A stretch of DNA of 64,000 nt from Helcococcus kunzii ATCC 51366 (GCF_000245755.1 NZ_JH601088.1:459295-523294); one strand, 5' to 3'. Shown: positions 1-10,938, counted from the stretch's first letter. Made by a program: numbers and translations. Notes: a model not told the origin generated them from the sequence alone.

Positions 1-531
1 AAATTCTATATAAGAAGTGAAGTGGAATTTTTCATATACGCACAATGCTGCAAATATAACAGAAAATTCTATATAAAATAGTGTGGGTAAAGGGTGTGAT
101 GTGGGAAAAAGATTTACAAATTTTATGTAAGGAGTAGAGAGGAATTTTTAGATAAATACCGTTTAAATATTGGGTCAACTACGGAGCAAAATACAAATTT
201 AGGGATAAGCTCTGTTTAAATATTGGGTCAACTACGGAGTAAAATACAAATTTAGGGATAAGCTCTGTTTAAATATTGAGTTTACTACGGAGCAAAATGC
301 CGATTTACTTATATGCTCCGTATAAATAATTTTTATCTGCGTTTACAATTACAACTTACAGTTACAATTGTAAGATATTTCTAATAATAACATTCTATTT
401 CTTTATTAAATTATCTAAAATTTATTTTTTTTTTGATATAATTAATACAAATAAAATTTGTTAGTGTAATATGTTTTAGATGCTATTTGGAAAATGAAAG
501 ATAATGTGATTCGGGTATTAAAGAGGATTAT
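1..531. other. AT-rich non-coding region upstream of sortase
   Basis: No convincing gene is seen. The segment holds degenerate repeats (the first 140 bases carry two related copies of a motif around GTGGAATTTTT / GAGGAATTTTT), the 53-bp tandem repeat listed separately, and a TATAAT at 437-442 that could be the -10 of the sortase gene, although no clear -35 lies in front of it. Confidence 0.5.
161..305. repeat. 53-bp tandem repeat, about 2.7 copies
   Basis: Three successive units start at 161, 214 and 267, each opening with GTTTAAATATTG and continuing to ACTACGGAGCAAAAT. The first two are almost identical; the third diverges and is truncated. The boundary between units carries GCTCTGT and each unit has ACGGAGC, so inverted arms can pair. 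A further GCTCCGTATAAATA at about 325 extends the family. A related TACGGAGCATAA occurs in the palindrome array near 57180. Confidence 0.75.
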
Positions 532-1440
532 ATGAAGAAGAGAAAAATTTTAGGATATTGTTTGATGATTGTGGCGTTAATTATTCCTATATATATGTTG
601 ACTAGTATGTCTATTGATAGGTTTGCGCCCAATAAAGAGTATTCTAATTATGCTGAGAGCAGTAAGAAAAATGTTCAGGAATATAAGATAATTAAGTCAA
701 AAATCAAGGATTATAATAAAAAGTTGACCGAGGGAGATGCTAGTATAGTTGATCCATTTAGTACTGAGGATTATAAGCCTGCGTATGATTTTAGTGAGAA
801 TGATGAGGACTTTATTCTTGGGTATGTTAAGATTCCTAGGCTGGATATTAATTATCCTTTAAAACTTGGAACAACGGAACCTAATATAAGATATGGGTTT
901 GGGCATGTGGATGGTACGTCCCTTCCAGATACTGGTCCAGGAACTAGGAGTGTGATTGCTTCACATAGGGTTACAAGGACAGCATTGATGTTGTATTATA
1001 TCAATGAGATACAAGAAGGTGATGTATTGCTTTTGGACTTAGGTTATAAAGTGATTAAATATAAATATAAAAGTACTGAAGTGATAGATCCATCTGAATG
1101 GGAGAAACTTTTACCTGTTGAGAATGAAGAGTTGATTACAATTTTAACTTGTGATCCTCCTGTTCCACCTTTTAATAAGAGGATACTTGTAAGTTTTGAA
1201 AAAGAAGAGGAGCTAATTTCTAAGGAATCAAATATAAAAAAAGAGGAAAATAAAGTTAAGTCTGAAGTTGTTTCAAGGGAAGAGTTGACAAAATTTTATG
1301 ATGAAGAGAAATTGCCGAAGGAACAAAATAATGCAAATGTGCAAGTTTTACCAAAAGTAATTTTAGCTGTTGCAATTATTTTATGGCTATTGTTATTTAT
1401 TTTGATTGTTAGATTTATCAAGATTTTAAGAAAAAGATAG
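532..1440 (+). CDS. Class C (pilin-polymerising type) sortase
   Basis: This is a membrane-anchored cysteine transpeptidase of 302 aa that should join sorting-signal proteins to each other or to the wall. One membrane segment lies at about residues 7-25 and a second at about 272-295, as in class C sortases. The catalytic set is visible: His145 in a SHR motif, Cys207 in ILTC, and Arg218. A DPF at 74-76 matches the DPW/DPF lid motif that covers the active site in pilus sortases. A lysine/glutamate-rich linker precedes the C-terminal membrane segment. No pilin or LPXTG substrate is visible downstream, so partners probably lie to the left of the window. The sortase fold is certain; the class C assignment rests on the lid and the C-terminal anchor. 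Confidence 0.88.
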   Translation: MKKRKILGYCLMIVALIIPIYMLTSMSIDRFAPNKEYSNYAESSKKNVQEYKIIKSKIKDYNKKLTEGDASIVDPFSTEDYKPAYDFSENDEDFILGYVKIPRLDINYPLKLGTTEPNIRYGFGHVDGTSLPDTGPGTRSVIASHRVTRTALMLYYINEIQEGDVLLLDLGYKVIKYKYKSTEVIDPSEWEKLLPVENEELITILTCDPPVPPFNKRILVSFEKEEELISKESNIKKEENKVKSEVVSREELTKFYDEEKLPKEQNNANVQVLPKVILAVAIILWLLLFILIVRFIKILRKR

Positions 1441-1454
1441 AGAATGTTATATAT

Positions 1455-1502
1455 AAATCGAGATTTCAAGCTGATTTTCATAGTTTGAGGTCTCGATTTT
1501 TA
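1455..1502 (+). terminator. Rho-independent terminator after the sortase gene
   Basis: Inverted arms AAATCGAGA (1455-1463) and TCTCGATTT end in a short T run at about 1502. It sits 15 bases past the sortase stop and separates it from the ftsE transcription unit. Confidence 0.75.
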
Positions 1503-1607
1503 CAATTATTACAAAAATGTTAAAGTTTAAAATTTCCTAACGATTTTGAAATACTATTTTAACCTTTTTGTAACCTTTTGTGATATAATTCGTTCTAGGT
1601 GGTTAAT

Positions 1608-2297
1608 ATGATTGAATTTGAAAAAGTTACAAAACAATATTCTAAACAAATTGTTGGTATTAAAGATGCATCTTTTCACATTGAAAAAGGTGAATTTGTT
1701 TTTATAACTGGTCCAAGTGGTGCTGGAAAATCCACAATCACAAGGCTGTTATTAAAAGAAATTGATCCCGATTCTGGAAAGATTTACTTAGATGGTAAAG
1801 ACATTACTAAAGTGTCTAGGAGAGAGATTCCAATAATTAGGACAAAAATTGGAGTTGTTTTTCAGGATTTTAGATTATTACAAAATAGATCAATTTACGA
1901 AAATATAGAATTTGTTTTAGATGTAAAAGGTTATTCCAGAAGTGAAAAACAAAAAACAATTGACAAAGTTTTAGATTTAGTTCATTTAAAACACAGAAAA
2001 AAGGCATTACCAAATGAATTGTCTGGTGGGGAAAAGCAAAGAGTTTCAATAGCTCGAGCATTATCTATTAGCCCTGAGGTTATCTTAGCGGATGAGCCTA
2101 CAGGTAATCTTGATCCAGTGACAGCATGGGAAGTAATGCAATATTTTGAAGAAGTTAATAAATCTGAAGGTACTACTATTATAATTAATACCCATTCTAA
2201 AGAAATTGTAGACAGGATGAATAAACGTGTTATTACAGTTTCTAGTGGTCACATTATAAGGGATTCTGTAGGAGGTTATTTATATGAAAGCAATTAG
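1608..2297 (+). CDS. ftsE: Cell division ATP-binding protein FtsE
   Basis: FtsE is the ATPase of the FtsEX complex, which works at the division site to switch on peptidoglycan hydrolases. The 229-aa product has Walker A GPSGAGKST at 35-43, an LSGGE signature near 137 and Walker B VILADEPTGNLDP near 157. I place the start at ATG 1608 rather than the in-frame GTG at 1599, because AGGTGG at 1597-1602 is then a correctly spaced ribosome site. A TATAAT at 1584-1589 would put the transcript start at about 1596, so the leader may be extremely short. The 3' end overlaps ftsX by 14 bases, implying coupled translation. Confidence 0.95.
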   Translation: MIEFEKVTKQYSKQIVGIKDASFHIEKGEFVFITGPSGAGKSTITRLLLKEIDPDSGKIYLDGKDITKVSRREIPIIRTKIGVVFQDFRLLQNRSIYENIEFVLDVKGYSRSEKQKTIDKVLDLVHLKHRKKALPNELSGGEKQRVSIARALSISPEVILADEPTGNLDPVTAWEVMQYFEEVNKSEGTTIIINTHSKEIVDRMNKRVITVSSGHIIRDSVGGYLYESN

Positions 2298-3210
2298 AAG
2301 GCTTATAAATACTCTTAGAGAAGGTATCAAAGGTATATGGAAACATAGACAACTTGGATTGGTTTCAGTAACTTCTACATTTTTTACACTTTTTGTTATA
2401 GGGATTATTATAATAATTACTGTGAGCATAAATAGTATGGCTCTACAAGTACAAGGTAAAGTAAATGATGTAGAAATATTTATTAAAAACGGATCGACTG
2501 AAATACAAATTGAAGAGTTGAGACATAAAATTGAAAATGACGGTATAGAAAAAACTGTGAAATTTAGATCATCGGAAGAAGCTCTTAAACTTATGAAAGA
2601 CAGTTGGGGAGAAAATTCTGAGTTGCTAGAAAACATACAATCTGATGGCTTATTGCCAGCTTCATTTGTTGTTCAATTATCTGATATTAGTCAAGCTGAA
2701 AAGTTTGTTAAATCTTTAGATGGAGAACCAATAATCGAAGATGTAAATTACTACAAGGATTTAGTAAATCAAGTATATAAACTATCAAATTATTCTAAAA
2801 TATTCGGTTCAATACTTGTTCTTGTATTAATTTTTGTTTCACTATTTGTTATTTCTAATACAATAAAATTAACTGTAGTGTCGAGAGCACATGAAATTGG
2901 TGTAATGAAAAATGTAGGGGCTACAAACAATTATATTAGAATTCCTTTTATTATAGAGGGAGTTTTTTATAGTGTATTTGCATCGGCATTATCATTTTTA
3001 GCAGTATATTATCTATACGATTTTATTTATACAAAATTCGGTGTCAAAATAATTGAAAACTTTTCAATTATTAATTTAATTAAACCGGAATTATTAAAAA
3101 CAAGTTTATTACAAATTTTCTTATCATTAGGATTTGGTATTGGAGTTTTAGGCTCAATATTTTCAATAAGAAAGTATTTGATTGATAGAGAGGTTAAATA
3201 TGTCAAGTAA
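2284..3210 (+). CDS. ftsX: Cell division permease-like protein FtsX
   Basis: This 308-aa membrane partner of FtsE has the standard FtsX layout: a cytoplasmic N-terminus, one membrane helix at about 28-50, a roughly 120-residue extracellular domain, then three helices near 175-200, 225-250 and 275-295. GTAGGAGG sits 8 bases before the ATG. In FtsX proteins the extracellular loop binds a hydrolase through its coiled coil, and such a protein is encoded immediately downstream with an 11-base overlap. The arrangement ftsE-ftsX-hydrolase argues that the three form one functional unit. Confidence 0.95.
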   Translation: MKAIRRLINTLREGIKGIWKHRQLGLVSVTSTFFTLFVIGIIIIITVSINSMALQVQGKVNDVEIFIKNGSTEIQIEELRHKIENDGIEKTVKFRSSEEALKLMKDSWGENSELLENIQSDGLLPASFVVQLSDISQAEKFVKSLDGEPIIEDVNYYKDLVNQVYKLSNYSKIFGSILVLVLIFVSLFVISNTIKLTVVSRAHEIGVMKNVGATNNYIRIPFIIEGVFYSVFASALSFLAVYYLYDFIYTKFGVKIIENFSIINLIKPELLKTSLLQIFLSLGFGIGVLGSIFSIRKYLIDREVKYVK

Positions 3211-4639
3211 AAAAATAATAATTAAAATAGCATCATTTATTTTAGGCGTTACTTTTTATTTAGGAAGCGTTGCTTCAAGTTATGCTTCAAGCGATTTACA
3301 AAGAAAACTAGATGAATCTAGAAATAATCTACAAAACATTCAAGAAAATATTGATAAAAAAGATAATGAAATTAATTCATATAAAAACGAATTAAATACT
3401 AACAAAAATCAAAAAGTTAACGTTAATGAAGAACTTAAGAAATTAAAAGATGAAAAAGCTTCATTAGAAGAACAAATTAATTTCATTAATGCGCAAATTC
3501 AAAACACTTTAGATAAAATCTATGATATCAAAAGTGAAATTCAAGCGGTTGAATCAAATATTAGTTTGAAAGAAAAACAAATTAAAAAGCTTGAAAAAAG
3601 AATTGCGGATAATACAAAGCTACTAGAAGAAAGATTAATAGCTATGTATAAAATGGGTGATGCACAAAAAATTGAAATATTATTATCATCAAATGATATA
3701 AATGATTTCTTATCAAGAAATAAGATGATGACTACAATTACTCAGTATGATCAAAATTTAATTAATTCATTAAAAGAAGATAGAACAAAATTAAATAAAT
3801 TAGTTACAGAGTTAAATGGTCAAAAGAAAGTTCTTGAAATTTCAAAGAAAAATGCTGAGAATGAAAAGAAAGAATTAGAAAATCAAAAATCCATTCAAGC
3901 TAAATTGTTAATACAAGTTAAAGAAAAAGAAAATCAAAATTTTGAAAGACTTTCAGAATTAGAATCAAAAATTTCAGAATATGAAGATTATCTAAATGAA
4001 AGATTGTCAAGTAAAGAAAAACTTGAAATGGATAAATCTGATTTAGAATTCGAAATTAAAAACCTAGAAATTGAAATTCAAAGAGAAATTGAAAGAAAAC
4101 AAAGAGAAAAAGAAGAAGCTGAAAGAAAAGAAAGACTTGCAGCTGAAAGAAAAGCTAAAAGAGAACAAGATGCTAGATTAGCAGCACTTGCTGAGAAAAA
4201 GAAAGAATTAAAAGAAGTAGAAGAAAAAATCGATAACTATACTCCTCATTCTACAAGATTAGCTTGGCCAGCAGGAGTAAGATATATATCAAGCTATTAT
4301 GGTTGGAGAACTGCTCCAATTTACAGTGGGGCACAATTCCATGCTGGAGTTGATATTGCGGGTCCACTTGGTACACCACTTTATGCAGCAGAAGAAGGTA
4401 CAATTATCTATGCTGGATGGAGAGGAAATTATGGTAATTGTGTAATCATTGACCACGGAAATGGTATGACTACAAGATATGGACACTTAAATGCAATAAC
4501 AGTAAGTGTAGGACAAAGAGTTTCAAGAGGAGAATACATAGGACCAATGGGAACTACAGGATATTCAACAGGCTCACATGTACACTTTGAAGTTAGAATT
4601 AATGGAGCTACAAGAAATCCATTAGATTATATAAGATAA
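3200..4639 (+). CDS. Secreted coiled-coil M23 peptidoglycan endopeptidase (FtsEX effector, EnvC-like layout)
   Basis: The 479-aa secreted protein has a signal peptide (residues 1 to about 28, ending SSYAS), a long charged coiled coil (about 30-340, rich in Lys, Glu and Gln with a Lys/Arg/Glu-dense stretch near 290-330) and a C-terminal M23/LytM domain (about 365-475). The zinc and catalytic residues are present: His381, Asp385 and the His460-Val-His462 pair. It should therefore be an active endopeptidase, not a degenerate activator like E. coli EnvC. ATG 3200 is chosen over an upstream in-frame ATG at 3182 because GAGAGG lies 5 bases before it. The gene overlaps ftsX, whose product very likely binds the coiled coil and controls the activity. 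Confidence 0.9.
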   Translation: MSSKKIIIKIASFILGVTFYLGSVASSYASSDLQRKLDESRNNLQNIQENIDKKDNEINSYKNELNTNKNQKVNVNEELKKLKDEKASLEEQINFINAQIQNTLDKIYDIKSEIQAVESNISLKEKQIKKLEKRIADNTKLLEERLIAMYKMGDAQKIEILLSSNDINDFLSRNKMMTTITQYDQNLINSLKEDRTKLNKLVTELNGQKKVLEISKKNAENEKKELENQKSIQAKLLIQVKEKENQNFERLSELESKISEYEDYLNERLSSKEKLEMDKSDLEFEIKNLEIEIQREIERKQREKEEAERKERLAAERKAKREQDARLAALAEKKKELKEVEEKIDNYTPHSTRLAWPAGVRYISSYYGWRTAPIYSGAQFHAGVDIAGPLGTPLYAAEEGTIIYAGWRGNYGNCVIIDHGNGMTTRYGHLNAITVSVGQRVSRGEYIGPMGTTGYSTGSHVHFEVRINGATRNPLDYIR

Positions 4640-4653
4640 TATTTTTTATTAAA

Positions 4654-4705
4654 AGAGCTGTTGCAAAATAACTTTTTAGTTATTTAACAACAGCTCTACT
4701 TTTAG
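4654..4705 (+). terminator. Terminator of the ftsEX operon
   Basis: AGAGCTGTTG (4654-4663) pairs with CAACAGCTCT (about 4687-4696), with a secondary AACT/AGTT stem inside the loop, followed by ACTTTTA. The same AGCTGTTGCAAAA-type sequence recurs in hairpins near 28430 and 28520. Confidence 0.7.
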
Positions 4706-4850
4706 GTTTCAATATTTCAAAACATTTTAATATTCCAAAAAAATAATCATTCTAAAACAGTCCTTTTAATCCTAAAAATAAGTAAATTATAAATTTATTT
4801 TATATAGTGATATAATAAATAAGAATAATTTTAGCTTAAGGAAGGTAATT

Positions 4851-6101
4851 ATGTCAAAAAAAATAAAAAATGTTGTAATTGCATCCCTTTTTGGTTTAGC
4901 AATTATCGTTAGTTATATGATGGGTACAAAGTCATCAAATCTTATGACTATTGGCAATCAAAATGAGACGGTTTCAATAGGTAATAAAGAAATAAAAGAT
5001 ATGCTTAATTTAAAAGGTGATTTAGATTATAAAAAGATAATAAAAAACATCGATGAATTAGAAAAAATCATTAACACATATTATTTAAATAAATATAGTA
5101 AAAAAGATTTAGAAGAAGGTATTTATAAAGGAATAATGGAATCACTTAAGGATCCATATTCCGTATATTATGATGCAAAAGAATTTAAAGCATTAAATGA
5201 ACAAACCACAGGCGCATTTGGTGGGGTGGGTATACAAGTTAGCCCTACTGAAGATAATTATATAGAAGTTATTTCTCCATTAAAAGATACGCCAGCTGAT
5301 AAAGCGGGTATAAGATCTGGAGATATTATAATGCAAATTAATAATCAAACTTATACAGGCTCGCAATTAGAAGATGCGGTTAAAGTGATGAGAGGAAATC
5401 CGGGTGAAGAAGTAAAACTTACCATTTTAAGAGGTAAGGGTGCATCTAGAAAAACACTTGAATTTGTAGTTAAGAGAGAAATAATTAAAATGGAATCTGT
5501 TCATGCAAAAATGATTAATGACAATATTGGGTATATATTATTAACAGGGTTCCAAGATGAAACAGATGAGGATTTTAAATCTGCAATTAAAGATTTAAAA
5601 GAAAAGGGAGCTAAGAAATTTATCCTTGATTTAAGAAATAATCCTGGTGGGTTATTAGATGTAGCTTTAAGTATTGCGGATGAATTAATGGACAAAGCAA
5701 CTGTGATTTCTGTAAAAGATAAAAATGGAAATAAAGAAGACTATAAGACAGAAGATGGAAGTGAAAAATTTGAACTAGTAACATTAATTAATGAGGGCTC
5801 TGCTTCAGCATCAGAAGTATTATCTGCTGCATTGAAGGAAAATGGAAGAAGCAAAATAGTAGGTGCTAAATCATATGGTAAAGGTATTATTCAACAAATT
5901 TATCCTGTGAATAATATTAATCCAGGAGATGGACTAAAAATCACTATTGCTGAGTTTTTCACTCCAAATGGAAATAAAATACACGGAGCAGGTATCTCTC
6001 CAGATTATGAAGTAAAGATACCAGAAAGTGTGACAAATATAGGTGTTGAACATTTACAAGATGATACACAATTAAAGAAGGCGATCGAATTATTAAAATA
6101 G
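4851..6101 (+). CDS. C-terminal processing peptidase, S41 family (CtpA-like)
   Basis: This membrane-anchored serine protease has 416 aa. A membrane segment at about 7-25 is followed by an N-terminal helical part, a PDZ domain (about 115-200, with GGVGIQV and the GIRSGDII motif) and the S41 protease domain. The catalytic dyad is visible as Ser319 in GSASASE and Lys344 in SYGKG, with the 25-residue spacing typical of tail-specific proteases. Family members trim exported or wall-associated proteins, sometimes peptidoglycan hydrolases. Its position next to the FtsEX-M23 genes fits such a role, but the terminator at 4654 and a TATAAT at 4811-4816 suggest its own transcript. AAGGAAGG precedes the ATG. 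Confidence 0.92.
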   Translation: MSKKIKNVVIASLFGLAIIVSYMMGTKSSNLMTIGNQNETVSIGNKEIKDMLNLKGDLDYKKIIKNIDELEKIINTYYLNKYSKKDLEEGIYKGIMESLKDPYSVYYDAKEFKALNEQTTGAFGGVGIQVSPTEDNYIEVISPLKDTPADKAGIRSGDIIMQINNQTYTGSQLEDAVKVMRGNPGEEVKLTILRGKGASRKTLEFVVKREIIKMESVHAKMINDNIGYILLTGFQDETDEDFKSAIKDLKEKGAKKFILDLRNNPGGLLDVALSIADELMDKATVISVKDKNGNKEDYKTEDGSEKFELVTLINEGSASASEVLSAALKENGRSKIVGAKSYGKGIIQQIYPVNNINPGDGLKITIAEFFTPNGNKIHGAGISPDYEVKIPESVTNIGVEHLQDDTQLKKAIELLK

Positions 6102-6120
6102 TAAATAGAAAAGAGAGATA

Positions 6121-8097
6121 ATGGCAAATTTCAACTTACAATCAAAATTTAAGCCTATGGGAGATCAGCTAAATGCTATTAATAAATTGGTTGAAGGTTT
6201 AAATAAAGGGGACAAATATCAAACATTGAAGGGTGTAACTGGGTCAGGAAAAACTTTTACAATGGCAAATATCATTCAAAAAGTTAATAGACCAACACTT
6301 GTTTTAGCTCACAATAAAACATTGGCTTATCAGTTATATCAAGAATTTAAAGAGTTTTTTCCAAATGATTCAGTAGAATATTTTGTTTCATATTATGATT
6401 ACTACCAACCAGAGGCTTATGTTTTTGCAACGGATACTTATATTGCAAAAGATTCATCTGTTAATGATGAGATAGATAAAATGAGACACTCTGCTACGGC
6501 AGCGTTATATGAAAATAGAAATGTAATAATTGTTTCTTCAGTTTCCTGTATTTATGGTTTAGGGGATCCGATTGATTATGAAAATTTAACGGTATCACTT
6601 CGACCAGGTATGGAAATTGAGAGAGATGAAGTGCTAAAAAAATTGGTCAATATCCAATTTACAAGAAACGATATTGATTTTTCAAGAGCAACATTTAGAG
6701 TTCGTGGGGATATAATTGATATTTTCCCTGCGAATGCTACTGAAAATATTTATCGCGTAGAATTTTTTGGCGATGAAATTGATAGAATTTCAGAAATAAA
6801 TTATTTAACTGGGGAAATTATAAATCATTTAAAACATATTTTAATTTTCCCAGCTTCTCATTATGCGACTTCAAGAGATAAAATTTCAGCAGCGGTTAAG
6901 AGTATAGGTGAAGAGCTGCAAGATAGATTAAAATGGCTAAAAGATAATAATAAACTTGTTGAAGCTCAAAGATTAGAGCAAAGAACAATTTATGATATGG
7001 AAATGTTAACCGAAGTAGGTTTCTGCTCAGGTATTGAAAACTATTCAAGACATTTATCACAAAGACTAGCTGGTTCACGTCCATATACTTTGCTTGATTA
7101 TTTTGACGAAGATTGGTTATTAATGGTTGATGAATCTCATGTTACTTTGCCGCAAGTTAGAGGTATGTATGAAGGGGATAGATCTAGAAAACAAAATCTT
7201 GTCGATTATGGCTTTAGATTACCATCTGCATTAGATAATAGGCCATTAAAGTTTCATGAATTTGAGAGCTTGATCAATCAAGCTATCTTTGTGTCTGCAA
7301 CTCCGGGGCAATATGAAAAAGAACATCAAACTATAGAAGTTGAACAAATAATTAGACCAACAGGATTACTTGATCCTCTAATTGAAGTAAGACCAACAAA
7401 AAATCAAATTGATGATTTGATAAATGAAATCCAAGCAAATACAGAAAAAGGATATAGAACATTGGTTACAACTCTTACAAAAAGAATGGCAGAAGATTTA
7501 ACCGATTTTATGAAAGATCATGGAATGAAAGTTACATATCTACATTCTGATGTTGACACAATTGAAAGAGTTGAGATACTTAGAGATTTAAGAATTGGTA
7601 AATTTGATGTACTTGTTGGTATTAACCTTTTAAGAGAGGGGCTTGATTTACCGGAAGTTTCACTGATTGCGATTATGGATGCAGATAAAGAAGGATTTTT
7701 ACGTTCTGAGACATCGCTAATACAAACAATCGGTAGAGCGGCGCGAAATGTTGAAGGTAAGGTAATAATGTATGGTGATTCAATAACTAATTCAATGGAA
7801 AGAGCCATTGAAGAAACAAATAGAAGAAGAACCATTCAACAAAAATACAATAAGGATCATGGAATTGAGCCAAAGACAATTATTAAAGATATAACTGAAA
7901 TTTCAACAATATCAATGGCAGCTGAAGATATGGATGAATACAATCTAGAAACATCTTCTATTGACTCAAACAAATTACATGATATTATTATTAATCTTGA
8001 ACAAGAAATGATGAAAGCGGCAGAAATTTTAGATTTTGAAAAAGCAGCAAGTTTAAGAGATCAAATTAGAAAATTAAAAAATGAATACGGAATTTAG
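6121..8097 (+). CDS. uvrB: Excinuclease ABC subunit B
   Basis: UvrB is the damage-verifying helicase-like subunit of nucleotide excision repair. The 658-aa protein has Walker A GVTGSGKT at 38-45, the aromatic beta-hairpin region [11 protein letters not shown] near 91-101 that clamps DNA, superfamily II helicase motifs ([20 protein letters not shown]) and a C-terminal UVR motif (about 620-655) that contacts UvrC. Length is normal. It starts 19 bases after ctpA and is followed 8 bases later by uvrA, so the two repair genes are co-transcribed and may be read through from ctpA. No uvrC lies in the window. Confidence 0.98.
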   Translation: MANFNLQSKFKPMGDQLNAINKLVEGLNKGDKYQTLKGVTGSGKTFTMANIIQKVNRPTLVLAHNKTLAYQLYQEFKEFFPNDSVEYFVSYYDYYQPEAYVFATDTYIAKDSSVNDEIDKMRHSATAALYENRNVIIVSSVSCIYGLGDPIDYENLTVSLRPGMEIERDEVLKKLVNIQFTRNDIDFSRATFRVRGDIIDIFPANATENIYRVEFFGDEIDRISEINYLTGEIINHLKHILIFPASHYATSRDKISAAVKSIGEELQDRLKWLKDNNKLVEAQRLEQRTIYDMEMLTEVGFCSGIENYSRHLSQRLAGSRPYTLLDYFDEDWLLMVDESHVTLPQVRGMYEGDRSRKQNLVDYGFRLPSALDNRPLKFHEFESLINQAIFVSATPGQYEKEHQTIEVEQIIRPTGLLDPLIEVRPTKNQIDDLINEIQANTEKGYRTLVTTLTKRMAEDLTDFMKDHGMKVTYLHSDVDTIERVEILRDLRIGKFDVLVGINLLREGLDLPEVSLIAIMDADKEGFLRSETSLIQTIGRAARNVEGKVIMYGDSITNSMERAIEETNRRRTIQQKYNKDHGIEPKTIIKDITEISTISMAAEDMDEYNLETSSIDSNKLHDIIINLEQEMMKAAEILDFEKAASLRDQIRKLKNEYGI

Positions 8098-8105
8098 GGG
8101 TTAGA

Positions 8106-10931
8106 ATGAGTTTAGAAAAAATAACGATTAAGGATGCCAGAGTAAATAATCTTAATCATATCAATCTAGAATTACCTAGAGATAAAATGATTGTATTTAC
8201 GGGCTTATCAGGATCTGGAAAATCTTCTTTAGCCTTTGATACAATTTACGCAGAAGGGCAAAGAAGATATGTTGAATCTTTATCTTCTTATGCTAGACAA
8301 TTTCTAGGTCAAATGGATAAACCTGATGTAGAATCGATTGAAGGTCTTTCTCCATCTATATCAATAGATCAAAAGACTACAAATAGAAATCCGAGATCTA
8401 CAGTTGGTACAGTGACAGAAATATATGATTATTTAAGATTACTTTACGCGAAAATTGGTATACCACATTGTCCTGTGTGTGGAGAAGAGATTAAAGCTAT
8501 GTCTATCGATCAAATGGTTGACAGAGTTATGGCATTAGAAGAAAAGAGCAGGATATTAATACTTTCACCTGTTGTAGTTGCAAAAAAAGGTGAACATAAA
8601 AAAATCATAGATAATATTCAAAAACAAGGTTTCACAAGAGTGAAAATAGATGGTGAAGTCATTGATTTATCTATTGATGAAGTAAAAATTGATAAGAATA
8701 AAAAACATGATATTGAAATTGTAGTAGATAGACTTGTAATAAAAGAGGGGATTGAATCAAGACTTTCTGGTTCATTAGAAACAGCACTTGAACTTTCTGA
8801 AGGTGGAAGAGTGCTTATAGATGTGGTTGGAAAAGAAACATTTATCATGTCTTCATCATTATCATGCCCAAATGGACATATGTCATTAGGTGAAATTTCT
8901 CCAAGAATATTTTCATTTAATGCACCATTCGGCGCATGTGAGGCGTGTGATGGTATAGGATATCACAAGTCAATTGATATAAACTTAGTGCTTCCAGATA
9001 AGTCACTAACATTAAATGAAGGTGCAATTAAACCTTTTGCTAATTCAAAAAAGGGGACATATTATTATGAAATCATAAAAGCGATAGCTAAAAGATATAA
9101 TTTTGATATGGATACTCCTTTAGATAAAGCTCCAAAAGAAATGATTAATGAATTGCTTTATGGTTCTAAGAAAGAAGTCACATTTACTTTCAATTCTCAT
9201 TTTAGACATCAAGGGAAATCTACAACAATTTTATGGGAAGGTGTTGTTGAAAATCTATCAAGACGACACAGTCAATCATTTTCAAATGCGATGAAGGAAA
9301 AAATTGAAGATTATATGGCTGAAGTGACATGTGAAAAATGTCATGGTCAAAAACTTAAAGATGAAGTTTTAGCCATCACGATAATGGGAAAAAACATAAT
9401 TGAAATAACAGACTTATCAATAAAAGAAGCTTATGACTGGGTAAGTAATATTGATTTAGATAAATCATCAATGATTATTTCAGAACCTATAGTTAAAGAA
9501 ATAAAGGCAAGATTAAATTTCTTAATAGAAGTTGGTTTAGATTATCTAACAATGTCAAGAGCTGCAGGAACTTTATCAGGTGGAGAATCTCAAAGGATCA
9601 GATTAGCTACTCAGATTGGAGCTGGACTAGTTGGTGTGGTTTATGTGTTAGATGAACCAAGTATTGGATTACATCAAAGAGATAATGAAAAGTTACTTAA
9701 ATCTTTAAGAAATCTGACAAGTCTTGGAAATACATTGATAGTAGTAGAGCATGACGAAGATACTATGAAAGAATCAGATCTTATAGTAGATATTGGACCT
9801 GGTGCTGGTGTGCATGGTGGAAATGTCGTAGCCTATGGAACCTATGATGAAATAAAGAAAAATAAGGATTCAATAACAGGGCAATATCTTTCTGGGAAAA
9901 AATTTATTCCAGTTCCAGAAGAAAGAAGAAAACCAAAAGGATTTATTGAAGTTAAGGGTGCTAAACAAAATAACTTAAAGAATATTGATGTTAAATTTCC
10001 TTTAGGAGTATTGACTTTAATTACAGGAGTGTCAGGATCTGGGAAATCTTCATTGGTAAATCAAATTTTTTATAATGGATTAATGAAGAAGCTACATGGA
10101 TCTAGATTAAAAGTTGGGGATCATAAAGAAATCATTGGAGGAGATCAAATTGATAAGATAATTCAAATTGATCAAAGCCCAATTGGTAGAACTCCACGTT
10201 CAAATCCTGTAACATATACCAAAACTTTTGATAATATAAGAGATGTATTTGCTCAAACAAATGAAGCAAAAATTAGAGGGTATGATAAAGGTCGATTTTC
10301 ATTTAATGTTAAAGGTGGTAGATGTGAAAATTGTAGCGGTGATGGTGTAATTAAAGTAGAAATGCACTTTTTACCAGATGTCTACGTACCTTGTGAAGTA
10401 TGTAATGGTAAGAGATATAATAGAGAAACATTACAAGTTAAGTATAAAGATAAAGACATTTCAGATGTATTAAATATGACGGTTGAAGAAGGTTTAGAAT
10501 TTTTTAAAGCTCATGAACCGATACGAAGAAAACTTCAAACTCTATATGACGTTGGATTATCTTATATAAAATTAGGCCAACCTTCTACAGAATTATCTGG
10601 GGGGGAAGCTCAAAGAATAAAACTTGCGTCTGAGCTTGCAAAAGTTTCAACAGGTAATACTCTGTATGTGTTAGATGAACCGACCACAGGTCTTCATACT
10701 GCGGATATCCACAAACTTATAAAAGTATTAAATGAATTGGTCGAAGCTGGAAATACAGTTGTTGTAATAGAACATAATCTTGATGTTATAAAAACAGCAG
10801 ACTATATCATTGATCTTGGTCCAGAAGGTGGAGATAAAGGTGGAGAAATTGTTGTAACAGGTACTCCAGAGGAAGTTGTAAAAAATAAAAAATCATATAC
10901 TGGAAAATTCTTAAAACCATATTTAAAATAA
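8106..10931 (+). CDS. uvrA: Excinuclease ABC subunit A
   Basis: UvrA is the DNA damage sensor that loads UvrB. The 941-aa protein contains two ABC ATPase modules, with Walker A GLSGSGKS at 33-40 and GVSGSGKS near 640, two LSGGE signatures and two Walker B DEP motifs. Four CxxC pairs (CPVC, CEAC or CEKC, CENC, CEVC regions) form the insertion-domain and C-terminal zinc modules. Length and order are those of the class I bacterial enzyme. TAGGGG lies just before the ATG. A strong terminator follows, so uvrB-uvrA ends the transcription unit. Confidence 0.98.
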   Translation: MSLEKITIKDARVNNLNHINLELPRDKMIVFTGLSGSGKSSLAFDTIYAEGQRRYVESLSSYARQFLGQMDKPDVESIEGLSPSISIDQKTTNRNPRSTVGTVTEIYDYLRLLYAKIGIPHCPVCGEEIKAMSIDQMVDRVMALEEKSRILILSPVVVAKKGEHKKIIDNIQKQGFTRVKIDGEVIDLSIDEVKIDKNKKHDIEIVVDRLVIKEGIESRLSGSLETALELSEGGRVLIDVVGKETFIMSSSLSCPNGHMSLGEISPRIFSFNAPFGACEACDGIGYHKSIDINLVLPDKSLTLNEGAIKPFANSKKGTYYYEIIKAIAKRYNFDMDTPLDKAPKEMINELLYGSKKEVTFTFNSHFRHQGKSTTILWEGVVENLSRRHSQSFSNAMKEKIEDYMAEVTCEKCHGQKLKDEVLAITIMGKNIIEITDLSIKEAYDWVSNIDLDKSSMIISEPIVKEIKARLNFLIEVGLDYLTMSRAAGTLSGGESQRIRLATQIGAGLVGVVYVLDEPSIGLHQRDNEKLLKSLRNLTSLGNTLIVVEHDEDTMKESDLIVDIGPGAGVHGGNVVAYGTYDEIKKNKDSITGQYLSGKKFIPVPEERRKPKGFIEVKGAKQNNLKNIDVKFPLGVLTLITGVSGSGKSSLVNQIFYNGLMKKLHGSRLKVGDHKEIIGGDQIDKIIQIDQSPIGRTPRSNPVTYTKTFDNIRDVFAQTNEAKIRGYDKGRFSFNVKGGRCENCSGDGVIKVEMHFLPDVYVPCEVCNGKRYNRETLQVKYKDKDISDVLNMTVEEGLEFFKAHEPIRRKLQTLYDVGLSYIKLGQPSTELSGGEAQRIKLASELAKVSTGNTLYVLDEPTTGLHTADIHKLIKVLNELVEAGNTVVVIEHNLDVIKTADYIIDLGPEGGDKGGEIVVTGTPEEVVKNKKSYTGKFLKPYLK

Positions 10932-10938
10932 AAAAGAG

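Noticed and set aside
1599..1607. GTG start of ftsE at 1599
   Set aside because: It lies inside the AGGTGG ribosome site; ATG 1608 has correct spacing and gives the normal FtsE N-terminus.
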